The notes under the pieces were generated by a model. That model was not told where the DNA came from. It made no database searches and was given only the letters and a program-made list of their open reading frames with translations. From an uncultured Ruminococcus sp. (GTDB taxonomy: Bacteria; Bacillota; Clostridia; Oscillospirales; Acutalibacteraceae): a stretch of 45,795 bases of DNA. The position numbers and the translations under genes were made by a program. Positions 22,936 through 30,302 of the stretch are shown here, in pieces. Each line of letters opens with the position of its first letter. Positions within the stretch are counted from its first letter, which is position 1. The DNA is taken from positions 1-45,795 of the forward strand of contig CALYBM010000016.1 of the NCBI GenBank assembly GCA_944412525.1, written 5' to 3'.

Positions 22936-23394
22936 ATGAAAGTTGATGATTTGATTCTACAGCTTCAGGATGTTATTAACGATGCAAAGGCGATCCCGTT
23001 TTCGAGCGGTAAGGTAATGGTTAGCAGCGATGAAATCTATGATATTATCGACCAGATTCAGGACGCTATGCCGGCTGAGGTAAGACAGGCTAAGAATATT
23101 GTTTCTGACAGAAAGCAGATTCTTTCCGAGGCCAACCGCGAGGGCGAAAGCATCATCAGAGCTGCTGAGGAACGCAAAAAGGCTATGCTTAATCAGAATG
23201 AAATTGTCAGAGAGGCACAGGCAAAGGCCAAGGAGATCGTAGATGACGCAAAGCAGAAGTCTGCCGAAATCAGAAAGGCTGCCAATGTTTATGTTGACAG
23301 CATTATTAAGCGTACGGAAGAGAGCATAGCTTCACAGCTTGATGAAATCAAAAAAACAAGGTCAAATATTTTAAATTCTCAGAAAGCAAAGTAA
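22936..23394 (+). CDS. Coiled-coil protein of the V-ATPase subunit H / ATP synthase b-like type
   Basis: This 152-aa soluble protein is almost entirely charged helix. A heptad-rich coiled coil runs from about residue 50 (EVRQAKNIVSDRKQILSEAN... REAQAKAKEIVDDAKQKSAE) with Ala/Lys/Glu bias. There is no transmembrane segment. Proteins like this following coaD in Clostridia are annotated loosely as ATPase subunit H/b-like; real function is unknown, perhaps division- or envelope-related scaffolding. ATG 22936 follows AAGGAG; GTG 22927 sits inside that SD. It ends before a strong terminator. Confidence 0.7.
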   Translation: MKVDDLILQLQDVINDAKAIPFSSGKVMVSSDEIYDIIDQIQDAMPAEVRQAKNIVSDRKQILSEANREGESIIRAAEERKKAMLNQNEIVREAQAKAKEIVDDAKQKSAEIRKAANVYVDSIIKRTEESIASQLDEIKKTRSNILNSQKAK

Positions 23395-23460
23395 TTTTAT
23401 TTCTTGCTGAAACGACAGGGTTTGTTTGTCGGTTTCAAAATGAAACATAAAAGGAATATT

Positions 23461-23490
23461 GAGGCGGCAGTACCGAACTGCCGCCTCTTT
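23461..23490 (+). terminator. Terminator of the rsmD-coaD operon
   Basis: GAGGCGGCAG (23461-23470) pairs perfectly with CTGCCGCCTC (23478-23487), followed by TTTTCTG. Confidence 0.85.
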
Positions 23491-23571
23491 TCTGTCGCTT
23501 ATAAAAGCGTTAATTAATTTATGAATGTATATGAATGTAGATTTGGTGTAGATAATAAATTAGTAAATAAA

Positions 23572-23605
23572 AAACGCTGAACGGCTTTTGTGTCGTTCAG
23601 CGTTT
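23572..23605. terminator. Terminator of putP (bidirectional)
   Basis: AAACGCTGAACG (23572-23583) pairs with CGTTCAGCGTTT (23594-23605), a perfect 12-bp stem with A-run on one side and T-rich sequence on the other. It lies just past the putP stop. Confidence 0.8.
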
Positions 23606-23618
23606 GTGTGTTTAATCA

Positions 23619-25184
23619 TTAAATTTCAATAGTTTTGATTGAGTCAAATTCATCAATAATTTCTTTTGACGGCTTCTTTGTAAGAAGCGAAACCACTACA
23701 TTTACAATGAGTGACAGTATAAATCCTAAAACAAGCGAGTACAGGTCAGTAGCTTGATAAAGAGTTTCTCCGTTTACTATGGGCAGATAGTCCCAAATGA
23801 TGACGGTTAAAGCACCTGTTGCCATACCTGATATTGCACCTGCAAGCGTTGAGCGTTTCCAGAACAGTGCAAGCAGTACCAAGGGTCCGAATGCGGAACC
23901 GAAGCCTGCCCAAGCGTCGGATACAAGATTCATAATGCTTGACGACGGATCCAATGCGATAAAGAAAGCTACAACGGCTACAATGATAACAGCTATTTTG
24001 CCTACCCACAGAGCCTTTTTCTCGGTTGCGTTTTTGTATATTCCTACATAAATATCTTCGGACACAGACGAAGCTGTTACAAGAAGCTGACTGTCCGCTG
24101 TTGACATGATAGCAGCTAAAATTCCGCAAAGGAAGATACCGCCGATGAATATTAAAATTCCGTTTTCTGAGAAAAGCTGCTGAATTGTTCGGATAAATAC
24201 TGTTTCGCTTTCGGCACCGTCAAGCGTTGTGCTGAGGTATCCCCTTGCAACAAGACCGATAAGGCAGGAAGCGGCAAGCGAAATTACTACCCAAGTAATT
24301 GCGATTTTTCTTGATTTTTTTATTTCGCTGTGGCTTTTAACAGCCATAAATCTCACGAGAATGTGCGGCATACCGAAGTATCCCAGTCCCCATGCAAGAT
24401 TTGATATTATTGAAACAGCAGATACGGGAGAACCGTCGCCGTTCTTCATAAAGTTGAGATAGTCCTCCGGGTTTGAAACACCGTTTGCAACGATAGCGTC
24501 TGAAAACGCGGTGTTATAAGTAAGTGTTGCATATGCGAGAACGGGAACAGACATAATGGCAACGAGCATAAGCATACCCTGTACAAAGTCGGTAACGCAC
24601 ACAGCCTTAAAGCCGCCCATAAATGTGTAAATAAGAATTACAAGTGCCGCAACACAAAGACCTACTATGTAAACAGTATTATAATTTCCGCTGTCCGTAT
24701 TTCCGTCCGAGAACAGTGTTGCAAACAGCTTTGCGCCTGAACTGAATGCAGACGCGGTATAAACCGTAAAGAATATTGCAATAATCACTGCCGAAACAAT
24801 TTTTATAATGCCTTTTTTGTCACGGTAGCGGTTTTGGAAAAAGCTTGGTATTGTAAGAGAGTTTCCCGCAACAATGGTGTATTTTCTCAGCCTTGCGGAT
24901 ACTATGTACCAGTTAAGTATTGTTCCTATTAAAAGGCCGATCGCTATCCAGATTTCGCCTGTTCCGGCGAGGTAAATCGAACCGGGAAGCCCCATAAGAA
25001 GCCAACCGCTCATATCGGACGCCTGGGCAGAGAGTGCAGCAGTCCAGCCGCCTAAGTTTCTTCCTCCCAAAAAGTAGTCCTCATTATTTTTTGTTCCTTT
25101 TGAGCATACAACGCCGATTATTATCATTATTATAAGGTAAGCGGCAAATGCACTCAAGACGATGATGTTTTCTGTACTAATCAT
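23619..25184 (-). CDS. putP: Sodium/proline symporter PutP
   Basis: This 521-aa sodium-solute symporter has about 13 hydrophobic segments. The PutP-like N-terminus reads DYFLGGRNLGGWTAALSAQASDMSGWLLMGLPG (key parts: GGRNLGGW, ASDMSGWL, GLPG), including the Asp and Ser of the Na+/proline site. LLVTASSVSEDIY in the core is also typical. The expected role is Na+-coupled proline import. ATG 25184 has GAGGAAAG directly upstream; the longer frame start at 25223 overlaps the promoter. It is monocistronic, between its own promoter and terminator. Confidence 0.9.
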   Translation of the reverse strand: MISTENIIVLSAFAAYLIIMIIIGVVCSKGTKNNEDYFLGGRNLGGWTAALSAQASDMSGWLLMGLPGSIYLAGTGEIWIAIGLLIGTILNWYIVSARLRKYTIVAGNSLTIPSFFQNRYRDKKGIIKIVSAVIIAIFFTVYTASAFSSGAKLFATLFSDGNTDSGNYNTVYIVGLCVAALVILIYTFMGGFKAVCVTDFVQGMLMLVAIMSVPVLAYATLTYNTAFSDAIVANGVSNPEDYLNFMKNGDGSPVSAVSIISNLAWGLGYFGMPHILVRFMAVKSHSEIKKSRKIAITWVVISLAASCLIGLVARGYLSTTLDGAESETVFIRTIQQLFSENGILIFIGGIFLCGILAAIMSTADSQLLVTASSVSEDIYVGIYKNATEKKALWVGKIAVIIVAVVAFFIALDPSSSIMNLVSDAWAGFGSAFGPLVLLALFWKRSTLAGAISGMATGALTVIIWDYLPIVNGETLYQATDLYSLVLGFILSLIVNVVVSLLTKKPSKEIIDEFDSIKTIEI

Positions 25185-25225
25185 TCTTTCCTCCTGAATT
25201 TCAAATTTGTTATACATACACATCT

Positions 25226-25254
25226 ATAGTATCAAAATTATGTAAAAAAATCAA
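25226..25254 (-). promoter_or_regulatory. Promoter of putP
   Basis: On the minus strand: TTGATT (25254-25249), 17-bp spacer, TACTAT (25231-25226). Confidence 0.6.
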
Positions 25255-25376
25255 GCAATTAGTAAAATGAGGGGGAACAATTTGAAAACTGAGTTTGCGG
25301 TTTAAACGGTTGTGTGTGAACTGCTTGTTTTTGTTAGCAAACGTGTAGAAATAAGTACATATTTTTTAAGAAAACA

Positions 25377-25405
25377 TTGACAATTATAGTCAAATTATGT
25401 ATAAT
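25377..25405 (+). promoter_or_regulatory. Consensus promoter of the protease-acyltransferase pair
   Basis: TTGACA (25377-25382), 17-bp spacer, TATAAT (25400-25405). Perfect consensus, implying a leader of about 235 bases. Confidence 0.8.
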
Positions 25406-25646
25406 GTAGTAGAAATGGAAATAAATACAATTGAACAATTAATATTATTATTAGGAACGGCTGAAATTAATTTATGCAGTTTTATATGTTATTGAGTGTT
25501 ATGTTATGGGAAGAGTTTAAGTTAATGGTAATATGATTAGAATGAAGTAAACAAAGTATCATGTGGCTTGAAAATTTAATTACGCATATTAATAGAATGA
25601 ATTCCAAGGTAATTCCAACTTGATTTATTAAAAAGAAGGGTAGAAT

Positions 25647-27584
25647 ATGAAAATGAAATTATTAAGAAGGATGTTTTGCATTTTATTTGCTTTTACCGTA
25701 GTATCAACTATGCTGGTTTATCCCAATGAAGTTTTTGCGAAGGATAATTATAAAGATAAAATAAATTGTATACTCGCTGATAAACTTGATAATATGGGTG
25801 AAAGTGATACTATTGATGTATCTGTATGGTTTAAAGATATAGATGAATCAAAACTTATTGACAGAACTGAATTAGAAATTGAGAATAAAATTAAGTCTAA
25901 TGAATTAAACAATTCTGTTAGTGAAGTTTTAAAATTATCGTCTGTTAAACAACTGGACAATGATATAATTGAAAGGATAAAAAAAGCAGACAAAGTAACA
26001 AGCGTTGAAGATGTAAATAAAGTGATATCAATAAAACGAAAAATTGCCTCTGATATGTATAAGGAAAATAATAAATTGTTTTTAAATAAATTTTTATCTG
26101 AAAAAAATCAAAAACAATCTATAATTTATGTATCGCGATATTCTCCAAATGTATTAATGTCACTGACAAAAAAGGAAATTTTAAATATAAGTAAATTGGA
26201 ATGTGTCAATGAGATATTTGCTTATGATAGTGCTTATGAATCATTATCAGTAGATAATGATTATGTTAATACAAATATTTCATCATTAGATTCGTTAAAT
26301 TATAATTTTTCCACATATATGTTTGATATGACAGGTATTGAAACTATGCGTGACACCTATAATTTTACAGGTGAAGGCGTTAAAATTGGAATGTTAGATT
26401 ATCCTTTTGCCAATTCTGATGAAATAGATTATTTCGGAGAGGATACAATTCAGTTATACCATTGTTATGATTCTGGTTTGATAAATGCTTATACTTCTCA
26501 CGGAAATGCTAATGCATGTTTAATTGCGGGTAATTACTATAATGAAGAAACGGGTGACTCTTTTTTGGGTGCGGTGCCGGACGCAAAATTGTACCTTTCA
26601 TCCGGGTATAATTATAGACAAGCTTTAGAAACATTACTTGATAACGGTGTAAATGTTATTAATGCAAGCTTGCTTTATGGCGGAGATAATGCAAATGAAT
26701 ATGGAGATACATCAAAATGGATTGACCATATAGCATCTGTTCACCATGTGATTTATGTAGGTTCTGCCGGTAATTACGGCGAAAATACTGTAGGAAGCTC
26801 TCAAATGGGATACAATTCAATTACTGTTGGTTCTTGTAATAGCGATGGCGAGGTATCTGGCTTTTCTTCGTATTCTTCTAATGGATATTATAAACCAGAC
26901 TTACTTGCCCCCGGAGAAAATATTATTTTACCGGCAACTAGAGATAGTAGTACTGATGCCCCAAGTGGATGGAGCGGAACTTCCATAGCAGCTCCTGTAG
27001 TAACCGGAGCAGTTGCACAGTTGTGTCAAGCAAGTCCGGTATTAGCCAGTAATCCTCGTTTGATGAAGTCTGTTTTATTGTCTGGTACCACGATTAACAA
27101 TTATATGGATGAGAATGAACTAATAACAACTACTACTGGGTCAAGTAATGCAAATAATGATTTTAGCAGGAAATATGGTGCAGGTATACTTAATGTTGAA
27201 ACTTCATATTTGATGTTTTCCGTTGATCAAACATATATTTCTGATACAATGTCACCTAAGGTTAATACTGCTACATATAATGTTAATATTAACGCAACTG
27301 AAGGTCAACTTGTAAGAGTATGTGTTGTTTTTGATAAATATACTACAGTTCAAGGAAGTCATACAACAGGTAATACGGTTTCAAGTATAGTAGAACCATT
27401 TTATCTAAGTGTAACTGATCCGGATAATGTAAAATATTCCGCTTATAATTTGGGTGACACAAAAATCATGGTTTCGTTTGTGGCAGAGCGTAGTGGAAAT
27501 TACACCATTTATTTAGCTCGTACCGGAAGACCTTCTAGTTATACCTCTAAATATAGTATTTCTGCTTGCGTACAAGATTGGTGA
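25647..27584 (+). CDS. Secreted S8 (subtilisin-family) serine peptidase
   Basis: This 645-aa protein has a signal peptide (basic start, hydrophobic 11-24, VFAKD cleavage region near 31). A Lys/Glu-rich prodomain of about 200 residues follows, then the catalytic domain: Asp251 in KIGMLDYPF, His285 in TSHGNANA, oxyanion Asn376 in GSAGN and Ser446 in GTSIAAP. All triad residues are present, though the Asp motif (LDYP rather than xDTG) is atypical. The C-terminal 140 residues look like a beta-sandwich (P/Hom-B-like). No sorting signal or transmembrane tail is seen, so release is likely. The gene is markedly AT-rich compared with neighbours, and the acyltransferase ATG lies 6 bases after its stop. 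Substrate unknown. Confidence 0.85.
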   Translation: MKMKLLRRMFCILFAFTVVSTMLVYPNEVFAKDNYKDKINCILADKLDNMGESDTIDVSVWFKDIDESKLIDRTELEIENKIKSNELNNSVSEVLKLSSVKQLDNDIIERIKKADKVTSVEDVNKVISIKRKIASDMYKENNKLFLNKFLSEKNQKQSIIYVSRYSPNVLMSLTKKEILNISKLECVNEIFAYDSAYESLSVDNDYVNTNISSLDSLNYNFSTYMFDMTGIETMRDTYNFTGEGVKIGMLDYPFANSDEIDYFGEDTIQLYHCYDSGLINAYTSHGNANACLIAGNYYNEETGDSFLGAVPDAKLYLSSGYNYRQALETLLDNGVNVINASLLYGGDNANEYGDTSKWIDHIASVHHVIYVGSAGNYGENTVGSSQMGYNSITVGSCNSDGEVSGFSSYSSNGYYKPDLLAPGENIILPATRDSSTDAPSGWSGTSIAAPVVTGAVAQLCQASPVLASNPRLMKSVLLSGTTINNYMDENELITTTTGSSNANNDFSRKYGAGILNVETSYLMFSVDQTYISDTMSPKVNTATYNVNINATEGQLVRVCVVFDKYTTVQGSHTTGNTVSSIVEPFYLSVTDPDNVKYSAYNLGDTKIMVSFVAERSGNYTIYLARTGRPSSYTSKYSISACVQDW

Positions 27585-27589
27585 TATAT

Positions 27590-28726
27590 ATGTCTGAACC
27601 CCAAATAACCGATAATTCAATAAATCTTAATTTCAAGGTGTTGTCGGTAATCGGAATAATAATAATAGTGTCAGGACATTGCTATCACGGCGGGTTGCCC
27701 TTTTTAGGATATGATTGGTTCCCTACATATTCGTTTAATTTGTCTTTATTCGTGTTTATTTCAGGGTATTTTTATAAAGATAAACATGAGGATAATCCAT
27801 TGCGTTATATTTGGAACAGGACTAAGCGTTTATTGATCCCGGCATATTTGTGGAATATTGCATATGGATTGTTTGTTGCACTCATGTCAAATTTTGGTTA
27901 CACAATCGGAGCGGAGCCAAATCCTTATAATTTATTTGTTATGCCTTTTTTTGATGGCGAAGCGTTCGTGTATAATTTGGGATCGTGGTTTGTTTATCCG
28001 CTGTTTTTAGTGTATGTTTTTAATGTTTTATTTAGAAAATTACTAAAGGCTCTAAAATTGGATAAAGAATATTTGATTTTGATTATTTATATTTTTATAG
28101 GTATTATTGCAATACAATTTCTTATAGAGAATAAGACTGTAAAAATAGAAGGACCCTTACTTTTGTTTTTTAGAGCTATGTTTTTTATTCCTTGCTTTGA
28201 GTTTGGTCGTTTTTATAAAACAAAGCTTGAAAAACACGACAATCTTAACAGTATTGCATATTTTGCAGTGATTTTTGCTATACAGCTTATCCTGCTGACA
28301 TTTTGTGAAAATCTTGAGTATACGCCGTCAAAATGCACACAGTTTTTAAACGGAAGCATTGTGCCGTATATTACATCAATAACCGGTATAGCCTTTTGGT
28401 TGAGGATATCCAAATTATTAACTCCAATGATAAAGAATTGGAAATTTATACGGATTATTTCTGATAATACATATAGTATTATGATACATCATATGCTAGG
28501 TTTCATGGTGATGAAATGGCTATTCTATGCAATTAGTTTGATAACACCGTTGTTTAGTGATTTTAATATTCAATCATTAAAATCAAGTATATGGTATTAC
28601 TATCTTCCTAACGGGCTTTATCAATATGCATTGCTTTACTTAATAAGTGGATTGTTTGTACCAATATTAATTGCAATAATTTCTAAAAAAGTAAAGTGTA
28701 AGGCTTTACAGTTAATTAAAAAGTAA
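27590..28726 (+). CDS. Acyltransferase family membrane protein (Acyl_transf_3)
   Basis: This 378-aa protein is an integral membrane protein with about ten hydrophobic segments. The N-terminal segment FKVLSVIGIIIIVSGHCYHGG carries the His typical of the OafA/WecH acyltransferase-3 group, followed by FVFISGYFYK and RTKRLLIPAYLWN, also family-like. Members transfer O-acetyl or other acyl groups to surface polysaccharides or peptides. ATG 27590 lies 6 bases past the protease stop, using GGTGA as SD. The ORF start at 27566 overlaps the protease. It is AT-rich like the protease, suggesting joint acquisition. Confidence 0.8.
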   Translation: MSEPQITDNSINLNFKVLSVIGIIIIVSGHCYHGGLPFLGYDWFPTYSFNLSLFVFISGYFYKDKHEDNPLRYIWNRTKRLLIPAYLWNIAYGLFVALMSNFGYTIGAEPNPYNLFVMPFFDGEAFVYNLGSWFVYPLFLVYVFNVLFRKLLKALKLDKEYLILIIYIFIGIIAIQFLIENKTVKIEGPLLLFFRAMFFIPCFEFGRFYKTKLEKHDNLNSIAYFAVIFAIQLILLTFCENLEYTPSKCTQFLNGSIVPYITSITGIAFWLRISKLLTPMIKNWKFIRIISDNTYSIMIHHMLGFMVMKWLFYAISLITPLFSDFNIQSLKSSIWYYYLPNGLYQYALLYLISGLFVPILIAIISKKVKCKALQLIKK

Positions 28727-28821
28727 TTTTATCAGTAAAAATTGCCGGTGTTTTGAATATTAGCAGTTTTTAGGCTTTTTGTTAATAGTTGGGCAAACCG
28801 GAAAATGAATTGATGAAGATA

Positions 28822-28857
28822 ACAAGCGACAGTGAATAAGCTGTCGCTTGTTTTTGT
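28822..28857 (+). terminator. Terminator after the acyltransferase gene
   Basis: ACAAGCGACAG (28822-28832) pairs with CTGTCGCTTGT (28841-28851), followed by TTTTTGTATT. Confidence 0.8.
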
Positions 28858-28925
28858 ATTGTATAACAAGAATTAAAAAAATTATTAAAAACGTTTAAAA
28901 CAATTAAAGTTAAAGCCTGCACTTT

Positions 28926-28958
28926 TTAGGATATTACTGTTATTATTAATGTTTTCAT
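28926..28958 (-). CDS. Possible 10-residue ORF with consensus SD
   Basis: The minus strand reads ACGGAGGTACG then ATG, giving MKTLIITVIS and a TAA stop. The SD is good, but the length is too short to judge by coding signal. It could be a leader peptide, the start of a decayed gene or chance. Confidence 0.15.
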   Translation of the reverse strand: MKTLIITVIS

Positions 28959-29123
28959 CGTACCTCCGTAACAATCACACAGAAAAAACAGATTAAAAAC
29001 AGTGTTATTGTTGATTTAAAGATTCAAAAGTAATATAATAAAAAATAACAGTTGTATTTTAACAGCAGTTTGGCTTTTATATAACTCTAAGGTCAGCTTA
29101 TAATATGTAAACAGAGGGTAATT

Positions 29124-30302
29124 ATGGAATTTGTGAAAAGAACTTGGGCGGAAATTTCGCTTGATGCGGTCGAACATAATTTTAATGAAATAAAAAACAA
29201 AATCGCGGGCAAATCAAAAATTTGTTGTGTTATCAAGGCGGACGGATACGGTCACGGCGCTGTTGAGCTTGCACATATTTATGAAAAGCTCGGAGCGGAT
29301 TTTTTTGCGGTTTCAAATATTGACGAGGGCGTGGAAATCAGAAAATCGGGATGTGCTCTCCCCATACTAATTTTGGGATACACACCTGTTTCGGAAGCTC
29401 AAAGGCTTTGCGAGAACAATATCTCACAGGCGGTTTTTTCGCTTGAGTACGCTCAGGCTCTTTCAAAACAGTGTCAAAAAATCGGCCGCATCTGCAAAAT
29501 TCACATAAAAGCGGATACAGGAATGAGCAGAATAGGCTTTATGTGTCAGGAATTTCCGAGAGATAACTGTTCAATAGAGCAGATTGTGCAGGCTTGTAGT
29601 CTTCCAAACTTACAGCTTGAGGGATTGTTTACTCACTTTTGTGTTTCCGACGAGGCGGAGGACGGCAAAGCCTTTACGCAAAAGCAGTATCAAAATTTTA
29701 TTCATGTAAAAACAAAGCTTGAGGAAGCGGGTTTGAATATAGAAATCTGTCATTGTTCAAACAGCGGGGCTATCGAGGATTACAGCGACACATACTGCGA
29801 TATGGTGAGAGCGGGAATTATTCTTTACGGTCTTTCTCCGTCAGAAAAGCTTAGCGGAAGACTGAATCTTATTCCCGCAATGACGCTTAAAACCTCGGTT
29901 GCGTATGTGAAAGAGCTGAAAAAAGGAGCAACTGTTTCTTACGGCAGAACATTTAAAGCAGAGCACGACATGAAAATCGCTACCGTGCCGATAGGCTACG
30001 CCGACGGATATATACGCCTTAATGCCGAAAACGGTTATATGCTTGTAAACGGAAAGAAAGCAAAAATTGTGGGCAGAATATGTATGGATCAAACAATGCT
30101 TGATGTTACGGATATTGACGGCGTTAAAGCAGGCGATGAGGCTGTTGTGTTCGGTACGGGAGGTGACGGAGCACCTACCGCCGATTTGATTGCTCGGAAT
30201 ACGGACACCATTAACTATGAGGTCGTCTGCCTTGTTGGAAAGCGAGTTCCGAGAATCTACTACAAAAACGGAATTGTTACGGATGTGATGTATAAGCTAT
30301 GA
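29124..30302 (+). CDS. alr: Alanine racemase
   Basis: This 392-aa fold-type III PLP enzyme has the PLP lysine at Lys38 in CCVIKADGYGHGA and the second catalytic base Tyr at about 273 in VSYGRTF. GYADGYIR and GRICMDQTMLDVT also match the family. It makes D-alanine for peptidoglycan. The SD AGAGGG precedes the ATG. It overlaps polA by 4 bases (ATGA), so it starts a five-gene cluster alr-polA-phosphatase-rimI-tsaD. Confidence 0.96.
   Translation: MEFVKRTWAEISLDAVEHNFNEIKNKIAGKSKICCVIKADGYGHGAVELAHIYEKLGADFFAVSNIDEGVEIRKSGCALPILILGYTPVSEAQRLCENNISQAVFSLEYAQALSKQCQKIGRICKIHIKADTGMSRIGFMCQEFPRDNCSIEQIVQACSLPNLQLEGLFTHFCVSDEAEDGKAFTQKQYQNFIHVKTKLEEAGLNIEICHCSNSGAIEDYSDTYCDMVRAGIILYGLSPSEKLSGRLNLIPAMTLKTSVAYVKELKKGATVSYGRTFKAEHDMKIATVPIGYADGYIRLNAENGYMLVNGKKAKIVGRICMDQTMLDVTDIDGVKAGDEAVVFGTGGDGAPTADLIARNTDTINYEVVCLVGKRVPRIYYKNGIVTDVMYKL

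Larger units (their letters stand above)
25224..25646. other. Divergent intergenic region with two promoters
   Basis: This region holds the putP promoter at 25226-25254 (minus) and the protease promoter at 25377-25405 (plus). The roughly 240 bases from the latter to the protease ATG form a long AT-rich leader; I see no recognisable riboswitch fold in it. Confidence 0.5.
28727..29123. other. Intergenic region: terminator, minus-strand mini-ORF, AT-rich leader
   Basis: This region contains the terminator at 28822-28857, a short minus-strand frame with a good SD at 28926-28958, and a possible TATAAT (29099-29104) upstream of alr. Nothing else is recognisable. Confidence 0.45.

Noticed and set aside
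25406..25646. Long protease leader considered as a riboswitch
   Set aside because: It is AT-rich with no conserved riboswitch core or convincing terminator hairpin that I can recognise.
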